A DNA stretch of 64,000 bases from Micromonospora pallida (GTDB lineage: Bacteria; Actinomycetota; Actinomycetes; Mycobacteriales; Micromonosporaceae), in NCBI RefSeq assembly GCF_900090325.1, contig NZ_FMHW01000002.1, positions 5,519,001 through 5,583,000 of the forward strand. Reading direction: 5' to 3'. Of this stretch, positions 1 through 8,140 are shown piece after piece; the stretch's first letter is position 1, and every line of letters begins with the position of its first letter. The position numbers were made by a program, and so were the translations under genes. Below the pieces are notes generated by a model. It was not told the DNA's origin. It did no database searches and saw nothing but the letters and a program-made list of their open reading frames with translations.

Positions 1-618
1 GATGGCGCTGGCCGGGTCGGGGGCGTCGAGCGCGACGACGTGCGGGACGGCCGAGCGGTCCACCTGCGCCAGGTCGCCCCGGCGACGCACCGTCCCGATC
101 ACGGTTGCGCCACCCCACTGCGCGAGCCGCGCCGCCAGCGCCCCGACACCACCGAGCACACCCTGCACCAACACGGTCCGGCCATCGACCGCGCCGTCGG
201 CGAACACCGCCCGATGAGCGGTGATCCCCGGGATGCCCAGACACGCGCCAAGCTCGTCGCTGACCCCGTCCGGAAGGTCGACCGCCTGCCAGGAAGGTAC
301 GACCGTCAGTTGCGCGGCCGTGCCGAACGGCCGGTAGGACTGGGCCCCGAACACCCACACCCGCTGACCGATCCGGGCCCGGTCCACCCCCTCGCCGACC
401 GACTCGATCACTCCGGCACCGTCGCTGTGCGGAATGACGCGCGGAAACGGCATCCCGTACCCCGCCCAGTCACCGCGCTTCTTGGCGTCCCCCGGATTCA
501 CCCCGGAACGGGTGAGCCGCACCCGGACCTCCCCCTGGCCGGGTGCCGGGTCGGGAAGCTGCCCGACCTCGAGGACCTCGGCGGCAGGACCTGGCCGCTC
601 GTACCAGACAGCGCGCAT
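1..618 (-). CDS. NADPH:quinone oxidoreductase-like protein, MDR family (partial)
   Basis: The first 206 codons are inside the window; the C-terminus lies beyond the left edge. Translation of the minus strand from ATG at 618 opens MRAVWYERPGPAAEVLEVG and continues with SGVNPGDAKKR, the GVIESVGEGVD turn and the start of a Rossmann fold (VLVQGVLGGVGALAARLAQ), the order expected for zinc-independent medium-chain quinone reductases. The NADPH-binding G-x-G-x-x-G/A motif is present. A strong Shine-Dalgarno (GGAGGAAC) precedes the ATG. Such enzymes reduce quinones or enones in the cytoplasm using NADPH. The physiological substrate cannot be read from sequence. Confidence 0.85.
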   Translation of the reverse strand, partial: MRAVWYERPGPAAEVLEVGQLPDPAPGQGEVRVRLTRSGVNPGDAKKRGDWAGYGMPFPRVIPHSDGAGVIESVGEGVDRARIGQRVWVFGAQSYRPFGTAAQLTVVPSWQAVDLPDGVSDELGACLGIPGITAHRAVFADGAVDGRTVLVQGVLGGVGALAARLAQWGGATVIGTVRRRGDLAQVDRSAVPHVVALDAPDPASAI

Positions 619-812
619 CGACTCGTTCCTCCAACACAGGCTCCGCCATCGCGTACGACCTCTGGTGAGACCGTGGCTTGCTCTGGGGCCAACCACCAGG
701 CGGCGCCATCACTTCCCGGCGACGACGCGAGGGTTCCTGGTCCCGACGTGCCGCGACCACCCGGGCTCGCTGGACAGCGGGCCCGATGGATTCCCGGTGT
801 TACGGTGCGGCC

Positions 813-1496
813 ATGATCGAGGCCCGGCCGTACGCGGAGGCGGACCGCGCCGCACTGCGTGATCTGTTCGCACGGGCCGGTGCCGGTGCCCCAGGTTCGT
901 CGCTGTGGGGGCACGCCGAATCCGCAGCGGCCGTCTACCTGGACCCGTACCTGGATCTGGCTCCGGGATCGCTGTTCGTCGCCACCGACCGGGGGACGCT
1001 GGTCGGCTACCTGACGGGGTGCCTGGACAGTTCGACCTTCCCCAGCGAGGAGGAGCGCATCGGGGCGGCATTCCGCCGGTATCGGCTTCCCCTGCGTCCC
1101 ACGACCGCGCCGTTCCTCGGCCGGGCCCTGGCGGACGGGATCCTGACCGCCCTCCGGCGGCAACCCACCGCAGGGGACTTCACGGACCGACGATGGCCGT
1201 CGCACCTGCACATCAACGTGGCGCCCGAAGGCCGGGGCACCGGCGCCGCCGCGCAGTTGATGAGCCATTGGTTCGACCAGCTCGAGCAGGCCGGCTCGCC
1301 CGGGTGTCACCTACAGACGCTGGTGGAGAACACCCGGGCGGTGCGGTTCTTCACCCGGATGGGATTCGCCCCGTACGGGCCGACACCGCTGGTGCCCGGT
1401 GTCCGCGACGGTGGCCGTCGACTCCACCAGCAGACCATGGTCCAAAGCTGGGACCGGACGCAGGTCGGCGGGAGCAACCCGTCCACTCACCGCTAG
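813..1496 (+). CDS. GNAT family N-acetyltransferase
   Basis: A 227-residue protein starting MIEARPYAEADRAALRDLF, the usual beta1-alpha1 opening of GNAT acetyltransferases. The acetyl-CoA pyrophosphate-binding motif APEGRGTGAA lies at about residues 137-147 and the late VENTRAVRFFTRMGF segment is the typical motif B region. Longer in-frame starts exist upstream, but homology begins at this ATG. The fold transfers an acetyl group from acetyl-CoA to an amine; the acceptor is unknown. The gene converges with the ABC permease gene, overlapping it tail to tail by four bases (1493-1496), so no terminator fits between them. Confidence 0.85.
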   Translation: MIEARPYAEADRAALRDLFARAGAGAPGSSLWGHAESAAAVYLDPYLDLAPGSLFVATDRGTLVGYLTGCLDSSTFPSEEERIGAAFRRYRLPLRPTTAPFLGRALADGILTALRRQPTAGDFTDRRWPSHLHINVAPEGRGTGAAAQLMSHWFDQLEQAGSPGCHLQTLVENTRAVRFFTRMGFAPYGPTPLVPGVRDGGRRLHQQTMVQSWDRTQVGGSNPSTHR

Positions 1497-2182
1497 CGGG
1501 TGACGAAGCGGACGTGCGGGCGGCGGCGGAGGCGGATCGTGGCCAGCACAGCGACCAGGGCGGTGGCGAGTACGCCGAACAGCACGCCATGCACCAGGCC
1601 CCGCGTCAGGTACTCGGACCCGGTGTGGTCGACGGCGTACGTGGCGATCTCCCGGCTGGACCAGAAGGGCAGGAGCCGGGTGATCGCGTCGGCTGGGTCG
1701 ATCATCATCTGCACGCCGACCACGACCAGCAGGAGCAGCGTCCCCTCCAGGTCACGCGGCACGGCCGCGCCGATCAGCAGCCCGAACGGCGCGGCCACGG
1801 TGACCGCGAGCAGCATCGCCAGGGCCACGGCGCCGAGTCGCACCTGGTCGCCGTGGTCGACCGCGACCAGCGCGAAGAACGGCACGGCGATCGACACGCC
1901 GAGCACCCACATCGCTGCCAGCCGGCCCAGGTAGAGGTGATGACTCCGGTAGCCGGACAGACGCAGCCGGGGCTCGATCGGCCGGCTGGCGCCGCTGGCG
2001 AAGAGCGCCGCAGTACTCACCGCCCAGGCGATCCCGAGGAGCAGGAACCGGATCGACTGTCCGACGTGGTCGCCGCGTCGGACCAGGTAGAACGCCAGGG
2101 GAAGGGCGAGCAGCAGAACGAGTACGCCACGGCGCCGCAGCATCTCGCGCAGCGCCATGTCGGCGACCGTAGTGATCTTCAC
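1493..2182 (-). CDS. ABC transporter permease protein
   Basis: A 229-residue integral membrane protein with about six hydrophobic segments (for example LVLLLALPLAFYLV, ALAMLLAVTVAAPFGLLIG, GTLLLLVVVGVQMMI). The start is GTG at 2182, overlapping the stop of the upstream ATPase gene as GTGA, a sign of translational coupling. It is the membrane half of a two-component exporter with the ATPase at 2179-2997. The N-terminus is short and cytoplasmic and the C-terminus is Arg-rich. The substrate is unknown; PadR-controlled ABC pairs of this kind often export drugs, peptides or lipids. Confidence 0.85.
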   Translation of the reverse strand: MKITTVADMALREMLRRRGVLVLLLALPLAFYLVRRGDHVGQSIRFLLLGIAWAVSTAALFASGASRPIEPRLRLSGYRSHHLYLGRLAAMWVLGVSIAVPFFALVAVDHGDQVRLGAVALAMLLAVTVAAPFGLLIGAAVPRDLEGTLLLLVVVGVQMMIDPADAITRLLPFWSSREIATYAVDHTGSEYLTRGLVHGVLFGVLATALVAVLATIRLRRRPHVRFVTR

Positions 2183-2997
2183 GCGGCCACCTCCCGCACG
2201 GTCAGGTCCAGCACCTGGTCGACCTGGTCCAGTTGGCTGAGCAGGTGGGTGACCACGACGATCGCCCGGCCCTCGTCGCGCCATCGCCACACGTGCTGCC
2301 AGAAGTCGAGGTACGTGCCCCGGTCGAAGCCCTGGTACGGCTCGTCGAGCAGCAGCACGTCGGGGTCGCCCATCGAGGCCATCACCAGGTTGAGCTTCTG
2401 CCGGGTACCGCCGGACAGGTGCCGGGCCTGCGTTCCTTCCGCTGGGTCCCACTGCAACGCGGCGGCACCGGCCCGCCCCAGCCGCCGCGACCGGGCCCGG
2501 TCCATGCCCCGACCCGCACCGACCAGGACGAAGTGCTCGTCGGGTCGGAGGAAGTCGTACGTCCCGGCGTCCTGCGGGCAGTAACCCAGCACGCCGTCGA
2601 CCACCACCTCTCCCGTGTCTGCGGAGATCAGACCGGCGCAGACCCGCAGGAACGTGCTCTTGCCGCACCCGTTGGCGCCGACGACCGCCACCACCTCGCC
2701 CGCGCGTACGGTCAGATCGACGTCCCGCAGGACGGTGCGGCGGCCGTACCTCTTGGTCACCCCACGCGCGTCGAGCCGGACGCGGCCGGGCGGACGGCGC
2801 GGTGGGCGCCGGGCGGCGAGGCTGTCCGCGACGGCGGCCGCGTACCCCTGCGGCGTGCCGAAGGCCCGCAGCGCCGGCTGGCCGCTGTCGCGCAGATGCG
2901 CGGCGGCCTCGGCGATGACGTGGCGGGTCACGTCCGGGCCGAGCTGGTGCCTGGCCAACTCCTGGCCGAGCGCGTGTAGCCAGCTGTCGTTGTTCAC
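2179..2997 (-). CDS. ABC transporter ATP-binding protein
   Basis: A 272-residue ATPase. Residues 1-70 form an N-terminal extension (MNNDSWLHALGQELARHQLG) not typical of simple ABC ATPases. The nucleotide-binding domain follows, with Walker A GANGCGKST (about 107-115), a Q-loop CPQD, signature LSGGTRQ (194-200), Walker B LLLDEP (215-220) and switch-region H in VVVTH. The GTG start at 2997 overlaps the PadR stop (GTGA), and its own stop overlaps the permease start, so padR, ATPase and permease form a coupled operon. The N-terminal helical extension may dock a partner; its role is not evident. Confidence 0.9.
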   Translation of the reverse strand: MNNDSWLHALGQELARHQLGPDVTRHVIAEAAAHLRDSGQPALRAFGTPQGYAAAVADSLAARRPPRRPPGRVRLDARGVTKRYGRRTVLRDVDLTVRAGEVVAVVGANGCGKSTFLRVCAGLISADTGEVVVDGVLGYCPQDAGTYDFLRPDEHFVLVGAGRGMDRARSRRLGRAGAAALQWDPAEGTQARHLSGGTRQKLNLVMASMGDPDVLLLDEPYQGFDRGTYLDFWQHVWRWRDEGRAIVVVTHLLSQLDQVDQVLDLTVREVAA

Positions 2998-3329
2998 GGC
3001 AGTTCCTCCCGGAATATGGCGTCCACCCGGCCGGCGAACGCGGTCCAGTCGGCGGCCAGCCGGCGTACGGTCTGCTGGCCGGACGTCGTGAGGCGGTAGT
3101 ACTTGCGCGCCGGGCCGGTTTCGCCCTCACGCCATTCGGCGGTGATCAGCCCGGAGCGTTGCAACCGCAGCAGCACCGGATAGAGCGTGCCGCCCTGGAT
3201 CTGCCCCAGTCCGGCCTGGTCGAGGGCCTGCGCCAGCTCGTAGCCGTAGGACTCCCGCCGACACAGCAGCGCCAGCACGCAGACGTCGAGGACGCCACGC
3301 AGCCACTGCCCACGCCGATCCTGATCCAC
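2994..3329 (-). CDS. PadR family transcriptional regulator
   Basis: A 111-residue protein with the PadR winged helix: LRGVLDVCVLALLCRRESYGYELAQAL, then GGTLYPVLLRLQRSGLI and EWREGETGPARKYYRLT, the standard recognition-helix and wing signatures. Start GTG at 3329 (VDQDRRGQWLRG) is preferred over an in-frame start at 3392, because the longer form would place the 12-bp palindrome at 3349-3360 inside the coding sequence. First gene of the padR-ABC operon. PadR proteins usually repress their own operon and the linked transporter and are released by the exported ligand; that regulation is inferred here. Confidence 0.88.
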   Translation of the reverse strand: MDQDRRGQWLRGVLDVCVLALLCRRESYGYELAQALDQAGLGQIQGGTLYPVLLRLQRSGLITAEWREGETGPARKYYRLTTSGQQTVRRLAADWTAFAGRVDAIFREELP

Positions 3330-3348
3330 GGACAGCAAGGTAGCACAA

Positions 3349-3360
3349 CTATCTAGATAG
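3349..3360. promoter_or_regulatory. Candidate PadR operator
   Basis: A perfect 12-bp palindrome, CTATCTAGATAG, AT-rich within a GC-rich background, lies 20 bp upstream of the padR GTG. It may overlap a -10-like element (TAGATA on the minus strand). Position and symmetry fit an autoregulatory operator; binding is inferred. Confidence 0.55.
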
Positions 3361-3465
3361 GGTAGCCACCTAGTGGGATGCCACTCGCCCACCTGCCGGC
3401 ACCACGGGGCATGAAGAAGACCCAGGTCACCCGCAGGAGCGTCCGGGGTCCCGCTTGGTCTGCGG

Positions 3466-3978
3466 TCAGGGGTGAACGACTAAGTACTGTCGGCCGTCAA
3501 TTCCTTCACGCACGATGTCGAGCTGGCCGGCGTGGGTGGCGGTGTCCACGAGGACATGCACGATGACGGAGGTCAGGTCGGCCCGTCCCACCGCTCCCTC
3601 GACCCACCGTGGTTTCGCCTCTGGCGCCAGGGATGCCAGCACACGGTCGGATCGGGTTATCTCGTCGCGGTACGCCGCCACAACGTCGTCGTATGCCTCG
3701 GGCACGCCGACCTGCCATCCGGAGCTGTCGCCGGACGCGAAGGCGACCGCGTCGGGCTCCGCCAGCATCACCGCCTGAAACCAGTATCGCTCGACGTCGA
3801 CGGTGAGATGCCGGACCAGGTCAAGCGGGGTCCAGCCGGACGCGACGTGGGCTCGGTTGAGCGCTTCGTCGTCGAGACCCTCGATCGCCTCGAGAACGTG
3901 CGAACGCTTCCAGGCAAGGCTTTGCAGCAGGAAGGCGTGATGAGCGGTGGGCGCCGAACCGGCCACGAGGTCATCCAT
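3466..3978 (-). CDS. DinB family protein (DUF664-like)
   Basis: A 170-residue protein of the DinB/mycothiol-dependent maleylpyruvate isomerase superfamily. It opens MDDLVAGSAPTAHHAFLLQS and shows conserved patches GWTPLDLVRHLTVDVERYW (helix with metal-site His) and DTATHAGQLDIVREGIDG near the C-terminus, which carries the second His of a typical three-His metal site. Start ATG at 3978 is chosen because GGGAGA lies eight bases upstream; earlier in-frame starts have no ribosome site. Actinobacterial members are thought to act on thiol (mycothiol) adducts or are uncharacterised. Transcribed away from the integrase remnant. Confidence 0.8.
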   Translation of the reverse strand: MDDLVAGSAPTAHHAFLLQSLAWKRSHVLEAIEGLDDEALNRAHVASGWTPLDLVRHLTVDVERYWFQAVMLAEPDAVAFASGDSSGWQVGVPEAYDDVVAAYRDEITRSDRVLASLAPEAKPRWVEGAVGRADLTSVIVHVLVDTATHAGQLDIVREGIDGRQYLVVHP

Positions 3979-4019
3979 CTGTTGATTCTCCCGCACCCGC
4001 AGACGGCCGCTCATGCACG

Positions 4020-4240
4020 GTGAGCAGGGTTCTGGCATGCGCGGTGGTGATGGAGTGCGGGCGTTACGGGCTGCCCGTGCGCTTCCGCGCCTACACGGGG
4101 CTGCGCTGGGGCGAGGCGTCGGCACCGCGTGCCTCCCGGCTGGACCTGCTGCGGCGTCGGGCACCCGTGGCGGTCACCCTCGCGGAGGTCAGCGGGGAAC
4201 TGGTGGAAGGCACGGCCGGCGGCGGTGTGGTCGACCTCGG
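4020..4240 (+). pseudogene. Tyrosine recombinase (phage/AICE integrase) remnant
   Basis: Reading from GTG at 4020 gives a peptide containing VRFRAYTGLRWGEASAPRAS followed by RLDLLRRRAPVAVTLAEVSG, which matches the box I region (TGLRWGE with the first catalytic Arg) of actinobacterial site-specific tyrosine integrases. The frame runs out before any H-x-x-R box or catalytic Tyr, so only about 70 residues of the catalytic domain survive. It lies beside the 3' end of tRNA-Thr, where actinomycete integrative elements insert. A degraded element is therefore the simplest explanation. Confidence 0.7.
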
Positions 4241-4248
4241 AAAACGGC

Positions 4249-4275
4249 GAAGCCCAGGTCGCTGACCTGGGCTTC
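4249..4275 (-). terminator. Intrinsic terminator of tRNA-Thr
   Basis: A 12-bp perfect stem (GAAGCCCAGGTC / GACCTGGGCTTC) with a three-base loop, followed on the minus strand by a short T-run (CGTTTTC), directly downstream of the tRNA gene. Confidence 0.75.
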
Positions 4276-4282
4276 TTCACCG

Positions 4283-4356
4283 AGCCGCCTGACGGAATCG
4301 AACCGTCGACCTACGCATTACGAGTGCGTCGCTCTAGCCGACTGAGCTAAGGCGGC
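4283..4356 (-). tRNA. tRNA-Thr (anticodon CGT)
   Basis: The minus strand folds as a full cloverleaf: acceptor GCCGCCT/AGGCGGC, D-arm with AGTCGGCTA, anticodon stem ACGCA/TGCGT enclosing CTCGTAA (anticodon CGT, reading ACG Thr codons), T-arm GACGG TTCGATT CCGTC and discriminator T. CCA is not encoded. A 12-bp terminator hairpin follows at 4249-4275. Its 3' end faces the integrase remnant, so it is a likely attB site. Confidence 0.95.
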
Positions 4357-4454
4357 AACGATCGTCAAGTGTACGGCACGCCACCCGCTCCGGTCTCCCG
4401 GGATCCCCCGTCGCCGTCCGTGCGGAGTCGGCCGCCGTCCTCCACAGGGTGGAG

Positions 4455-4512
4455 GTGGTTGCAGGGGTCCCCTGCTACGCAAAAAGCGGTAGCAGGGGAC
4501 CCCTGCAACCAC
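4455..4512. repeat. Interspersed long hairpin, copy 1
   Basis: Inverted repeat with perfect 24-bp arms (4455-4478 and 4489-4512) around the ten-base centre GCAAAAAGCG. Each arm contains the self-complementary core GCAGGGGTCCCCTGC. Related copies are at 44596-44655 and 46859-46916. Located between tRNA-Thr and the divergent metallophosphoesterase gene, so it is not simply a terminator. Confidence 0.9.
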
Positions 4513-4606
4513 CCAACCCCCGCACAGGTGATCATCCCGGGGCAAGGGTGGCCGAACCGTCCAGCAGCAGACAGCGGTTCCCATCCATGCCGGTTACGCT
4601 CCGGCT

Positions 4607-6346
4607 GTGAGTGACGATCACCCCTCGCCCACCACTCCGCCCGAGGCGACCAGCGCCGAGGAGGCTCATCCCCGCCGCCCGCGCAGCACCGATCCCCAGG
4701 AGCTGGGCTTCACGCCCCGCCGGGCGGTGCCGTGGCTCGCGCCGTTCCTGCTGATCAGCACCGGCATTCGTACGCTGCTCGCGATGTTCTTCGGGGCGTA
4801 CCTGGACAAACGGGAGTTGCAGAACGCGTTCGGGAACGGGGTGTCCCGTCAGGTCGGACCGGACGGCGGGCTCTGGCTGGACTACGTCGCCGACCTCGGT
4901 GACGGCTTCGACGCCACATACTCGGTGGCGTACCTGATCGCCCAGCCCGAGCTGGAGGTCGACGGACACCGGCTGCCCCGGGCGCAGGCCCTGGTCATGG
5001 GCGGTGACCAGGTCTACCCCTCGGCCGGCTACGAGGCGTACGAGGACCGCTGCAAGGGGCCGTACCAGGCGGCGCTGCCGCTGGCCACGCCCGGCGGGCC
5101 GACGCTGTTCGCCGTGCCCGGCAACCACGACTGGTACGACGGTCTGACCGCGTTCCTACGGCTCTTCGTCCGTTCCCGGGACCAGTACTTCGGCGGCTGG
5201 CGTACCGAACAGTCCCGCTCCTACTTCGCCGTCGAGCTGCCCGCCGACTGGTGGCTGTTCGGCCTGGACGACCAGTCCGGGTCGTACCTGGACGATCCGC
5301 AGCTCACCTACTTCGAGACGGCGGCGGCCCGGCTCGGCCCGCAGTCGCGGGTGATCCTGGCGGTGCCGGCGCCGACCTGGGTGCGGGCCGTGGACAACCC
5401 CACCGCGTACGACTCGCTGGACTACTTCATCCGTACGGTCGTCGCGCCGAGCGGGGCGACGGTTCGGCTGGTGATCACCGGCGACCTGCACCACTACGCC
5501 CGCTACGCGGGGCCGGGCCGGCAACTGGTGACCTGCGGCGGCGGTGGGGCGTACCTCTACCCGACGCACAAGCTGCCGGAGCGGATCGAGGTGCCGCCGC
5601 GTGACACCCTCGCCCGGCGGGCCAGCCGCTCTGAGCCGTACGACCTGGCGGGCCGCTACCCCGACGCGGCCCGCTCCCGACGGTACGGCTGGGGGATCTT
5701 CGGCCGGCTGCCGTTCCGCAACCCCGGCTTCGGCGCGTTGCTCGGCACCCTGCACACGCTGCTGATGCTGGCGATGGTCGGGGTGGCGGCGAACGGGGTG
5801 GACAGCGTCGAACAGCGGTTGTTCAGCCTTCCGCTGGTGGCGATGCTGCTGGTGACGGTCGTCGGCGCGGGCCTGTTCGCCAAGCCGCCCAGCGTGGACG
5901 GCAAACGTCACGCCCGGCACTGGATCCTCGGGGTCACGCACGGGCTGGCGCACGTGGCGCTGGCCGCCGGGGGCACCTGGGTCTGGCTGCGGCTGCCGTT
6001 CCACGACTGGCCGTGGCCGCTGCCCGTGGTGGCCGCCGCAGTGCTCTACGGGCCGGTGCTCGGCCTGGTGGCGAGTGAGCTGACCGCCCTGTACCTGCTG
6101 GTCGCGTCGGGCTTCGGGGTGAACGTGAACGAACTCTTCGCCGGTCAGGGCATCGAGGACGCGAAGTCGTTCCTACGTCTGCGGATCGATCCGGACGGCA
6201 CTCTCACGATCTATCCGATCGCCGTCGACCGGGTTTCCCGGCGCTGGCAGGTGAACCCGGACCAGTCCCCCACCGCCTCCTGGCTGACCCCGCAGGCCCC
6301 CCTGACCCCCCGCCTGGCCGAACCCCCCATCACCCTCGCCCCGTAG
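4607..6346 (+). CDS. Membrane metallophosphoesterase
   Basis: A 579-residue protein starting at GTG 4607. The N-terminal half is a calcineurin-type phosphoesterase with DLGDGFD (96-102), GGDQVYP (132-138), GNHDWYD (172-178) and a late GDLHHYARYAG motif, together supplying the Asp, His and Asn ligands of a di-metal site. The second half has four or five hydrophobic helices (for example LLGTLHTLLMLAMVGVAANG, LVAMLLVTVVGAGLF) and ends in a soluble Pro-rich tail. Topology suggests a membrane-anchored phosphohydrolase; substrate (lipid phosphate, nucleotide or cell-wall intermediate) is unknown. It stands alone, convergent with ricT. Confidence 0.82.
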   Translation: MSDDHPSPTTPPEATSAEEAHPRRPRSTDPQELGFTPRRAVPWLAPFLLISTGIRTLLAMFFGAYLDKRELQNAFGNGVSRQVGPDGGLWLDYVADLGDGFDATYSVAYLIAQPELEVDGHRLPRAQALVMGGDQVYPSAGYEAYEDRCKGPYQAALPLATPGGPTLFAVPGNHDWYDGLTAFLRLFVRSRDQYFGGWRTEQSRSYFAVELPADWWLFGLDDQSGSYLDDPQLTYFETAAARLGPQSRVILAVPAPTWVRAVDNPTAYDSLDYFIRTVVAPSGATVRLVITGDLHHYARYAGPGRQLVTCGGGGAYLYPTHKLPERIEVPPRDTLARRASRSEPYDLAGRYPDAARSRRYGWGIFGRLPFRNPGFGALLGTLHTLLMLAMVGVAANGVDSVEQRLFSLPLVAMLLVTVVGAGLFAKPPSVDGKRHARHWILGVTHGLAHVALAAGGTWVWLRLPFHDWPWPLPVVAAAVLYGPVLGLVASELTALYLLVASGFGVNVNELFAGQGIEDAKSFLRLRIDPDGTLTIYPIAVDRVSRRWQVNPDQSPTASWLTPQAPLTPRLAEPPITLAP

Positions 6347-6404
6347 CGTCCGCCCAGCGCCGCGTTGCCCCCCAGCGCCGCAGGCGCGGCGGGCCCCGGA
6401 CGGG

Positions 6405-7244
6405 TCAGGGGGTGTAGTGCTGGTCGTGGGCTTGGCGGGAGCCGCAGACGTCGGCACGGGAGCACATGGAGCGGGAGCCGTCGGCGTCCAGCCGGACCGT
6501 CACGGAGTCCTTCGGAACGCTGTGGCCGACCACCTTGCCCTCGCCCGCCGGGGTCGACACCCGGCTGCCCACCGCCGGGGCCGACTCATGGAAGCGCTGG
6601 TAGAGCGGGTGCTCGTACTTCAGGCAGCACATCAACCGGCCGCACGCCCCGGAGATGCGCAGCGGATTGAGCGGGAGATCCTGGTCCTTCGCCATCCGGA
6701 TGGTCACCGGCTCGAAGTCGTTGAGGAAGGTGGCGCAGCACAGGTCACGGCCGCAGGAGCCGATCCCGCCCTGCACCCGGGCGGAGTCGCGGGCGGAGAG
6801 CTGACGCAGCTCGACCCGGCAGTGCAGGGTCGCGCCGAGATCCCGTACGAGGGCCCGGAAGTCCACCCGGTGCGGCGCGGTGAAGTAGATGGTGGTGCGG
6901 CCGCTGCCCCCGGACTCGGCACCCAGCACGTGGTCGACGGCGACCACCTTCATCGGCAGCCCGTGTTCGCGGATCAGCCGCTTCGAGGCGACCTTCGCCT
7001 CGGCCTTGCGCTTGCGCAGCAGCTCGTCACGGCGCAGGTCCTCCTCGTCGGCGAGGCCGACGATCTTCGGGAACCCGTCGGTGTCCTCGCTGACCCACTG
7101 CGGCGCCCACACGCACTCGGCCACCTCGGGACCGTCGTCGGTGGGCACCAGCACCCGGTCGCCCACCTGCGGGCGGAACTCGCCCGGATCGAGGTAGTAG
7201 AGGCGGCCGTACCGGTTGAAGCTGACCGCGCAGAGCATGCCCAT
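6405..7244 (-). CDS. ricT: RicT/PSP1 C-terminal domain protein (YaaT-like)
   Basis: A 279-residue PSP1-domain protein. It starts MGMLCAVSFNRYGRLYYLDP and carries the family cysteine signatures CGRDLCCATFL and CGRLMCCLKYEH in the C-terminal half, which in Bacillus RicT help bind an iron-sulfur cluster in the RicAFT complex. The domain covers about residues 5-230; the tail is an RNA-binding-like beta segment plus extra cysteines. Bacterial yaaT/ricT is classically next to holB and tmk, and that linkage holds here except for the three inserted genes at 7421-9097. The actinobacterial function (RNA processing or development) is not established. Confidence 0.85.
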   Translation of the reverse strand: MGMLCAVSFNRYGRLYYLDPGEFRPQVGDRVLVPTDDGPEVAECVWAPQWVSEDTDGFPKIVGLADEEDLRRDELLRKRKAEAKVASKRLIREHGLPMKVVAVDHVLGAESGGSGRTTIYFTAPHRVDFRALVRDLGATLHCRVELRQLSARDSARVQGGIGSCGRDLCCATFLNDFEPVTIRMAKDQDLPLNPLRISGACGRLMCCLKYEHPLYQRFHESAPAVGSRVSTPAGEGKVVGHSVPKDSVTVRLDADGSRSMCSRADVCGSRQAHDQHYTP

Positions 7245-7328
7245 GCTGTCACCCTACGACCAAGTGAGGGCCCCCACCCACCCCGTCGTCGTCACCCGGT
7301 CACCCGGCGCAGCCATCGACCACCGGCG

Positions 7329-7368
7329 AATCATCCCGCCAGCGAACGCGCGGCGGGTCCGACCCGCT
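7329..7368. repeat. Downstream copy of a gene 3' end
   Basis: This 40-bp stretch matches 7423-7462, the last codons of the neighbouring WXG-like gene, at 37 of 40 positions by eye, offset by 94 bp. In this outer copy the stop codon TAG has become TCG. It sits between that gene and ricT. Confidence 0.85.
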
Positions 7369-7420
7369 AGTGATCCACAACACACCACCGGAAACCTGGT
7401 GAACGTTAGTGGACACAGCA

Positions 7421-8140
7421 CTAATCGTCCCGCCAGCGGACGCGCAGCGGGTCCGACCCGCTGGACCCACGGGGCCGGGAACGCCAGGACGCCTCGGCGA
7501 GGCTCGGGGCCCACTGGCGCAGCAGGGTCTCCGCCCCGTCGTAGGCGACGGAGAGGACGGCCAGGACCCGGGCGGCGATCTCGGCGGCGGCACGGGCCGA
7601 CGCGCCACCGCCGGGGCCAGCGGCACCGGCCTGACCACTGCCGCTGCCACCGGCACCGGCCTGACCACCGCCGGTGGCCGTCACCACGGTCACCGCCTCG
7701 GCGGAGCCGAGCACGTCGGCGAGGGTACGGGCCAGCGCCAGCCGGCTGCGCTCGGTCCAGTCGGCGAGCGCGTCGGCGTATCCGGCGGTCGACTCGAGCC
7801 GCCCGACCAGGCTGTCCGGCCCCTCGTCGAGGTGGCGCAGCAACTCAGCCCGCACCTCCCCGTACGCGGAGGCGGCCGGGCCGGACCAGGCGGCCTGGTC
7901 GGTCAGCGCGGCGCAGGCGTCGTCGTACCGGCGCACGAGCTGGCGCACCGCGCGCCCGGCCTCGGCCAGCGGGGCCGGGTGCAGGTCGAGGAAGGTCCGG
8001 ACGGCCTCGCCCGGGAGGGCCCGCATCCGGCGCAGCAGCGGCCAGACCGGGTGCCCCTCCGGCACCCCGGCGGCGAGCAGCGTGTCGACCCGGCCGAGCA
8101 GGTCGAGGCCGGGTTCGGTGAGCCGGTCGAGGCGGTCCAT
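7421..8140 (-). CDS. WXG100-like type VII secretion candidate (hypothetical)
   Basis: A 239-residue, Ala-rich helical protein. A WSG tripeptide in DQAAWSGPAASAY (about residues 82-95), a position followed by long amphipathic helices, resembles the WXG turn of the WXG100 superfamily. Residues about 155-185 are a Gly/Ala/Ser-rich linker. The C-terminus is SDPLRVRWRDD. Its ATG overlaps the stop of the upstream gene (TGATG), so it is translated with the EspC-like gene. No enzymatic motif is seen. An ESX substrate or partner is the best guess from fold and context; alternatively it is a cytoplasmic helical protein. The last 40 bp are duplicated downstream. Confidence 0.6.
   Translation of the reverse strand: MDRLDRLTEPGLDLLGRVDTLLAAGVPEGHPVWPLLRRMRALPGEAVRTFLDLHPAPLAEAGRAVRQLVRRYDDACAALTDQAAWSGPAASAYGEVRAELLRHLDEGPDSLVGRLESTAGYADALADWTERSRLALARTLADVLGSAEAVTVVTATGGGQAGAGGSGSGQAGAAGPGGGASARAAAEIAARVLAVLSVAYDGAETLLRQWAPSLAEASWRSRPRGSSGSDPLRVRWRDD
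7423..7462. repeat. Gene 3'-end repeat, inner copy
   Basis: Inner copy of the 40-bp repeat paired with 7329-7368. On the minus strand it encodes the C-terminal peptide SDPLRVRWRDD; the stop codon begins at its edge. Confidence 0.85.
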
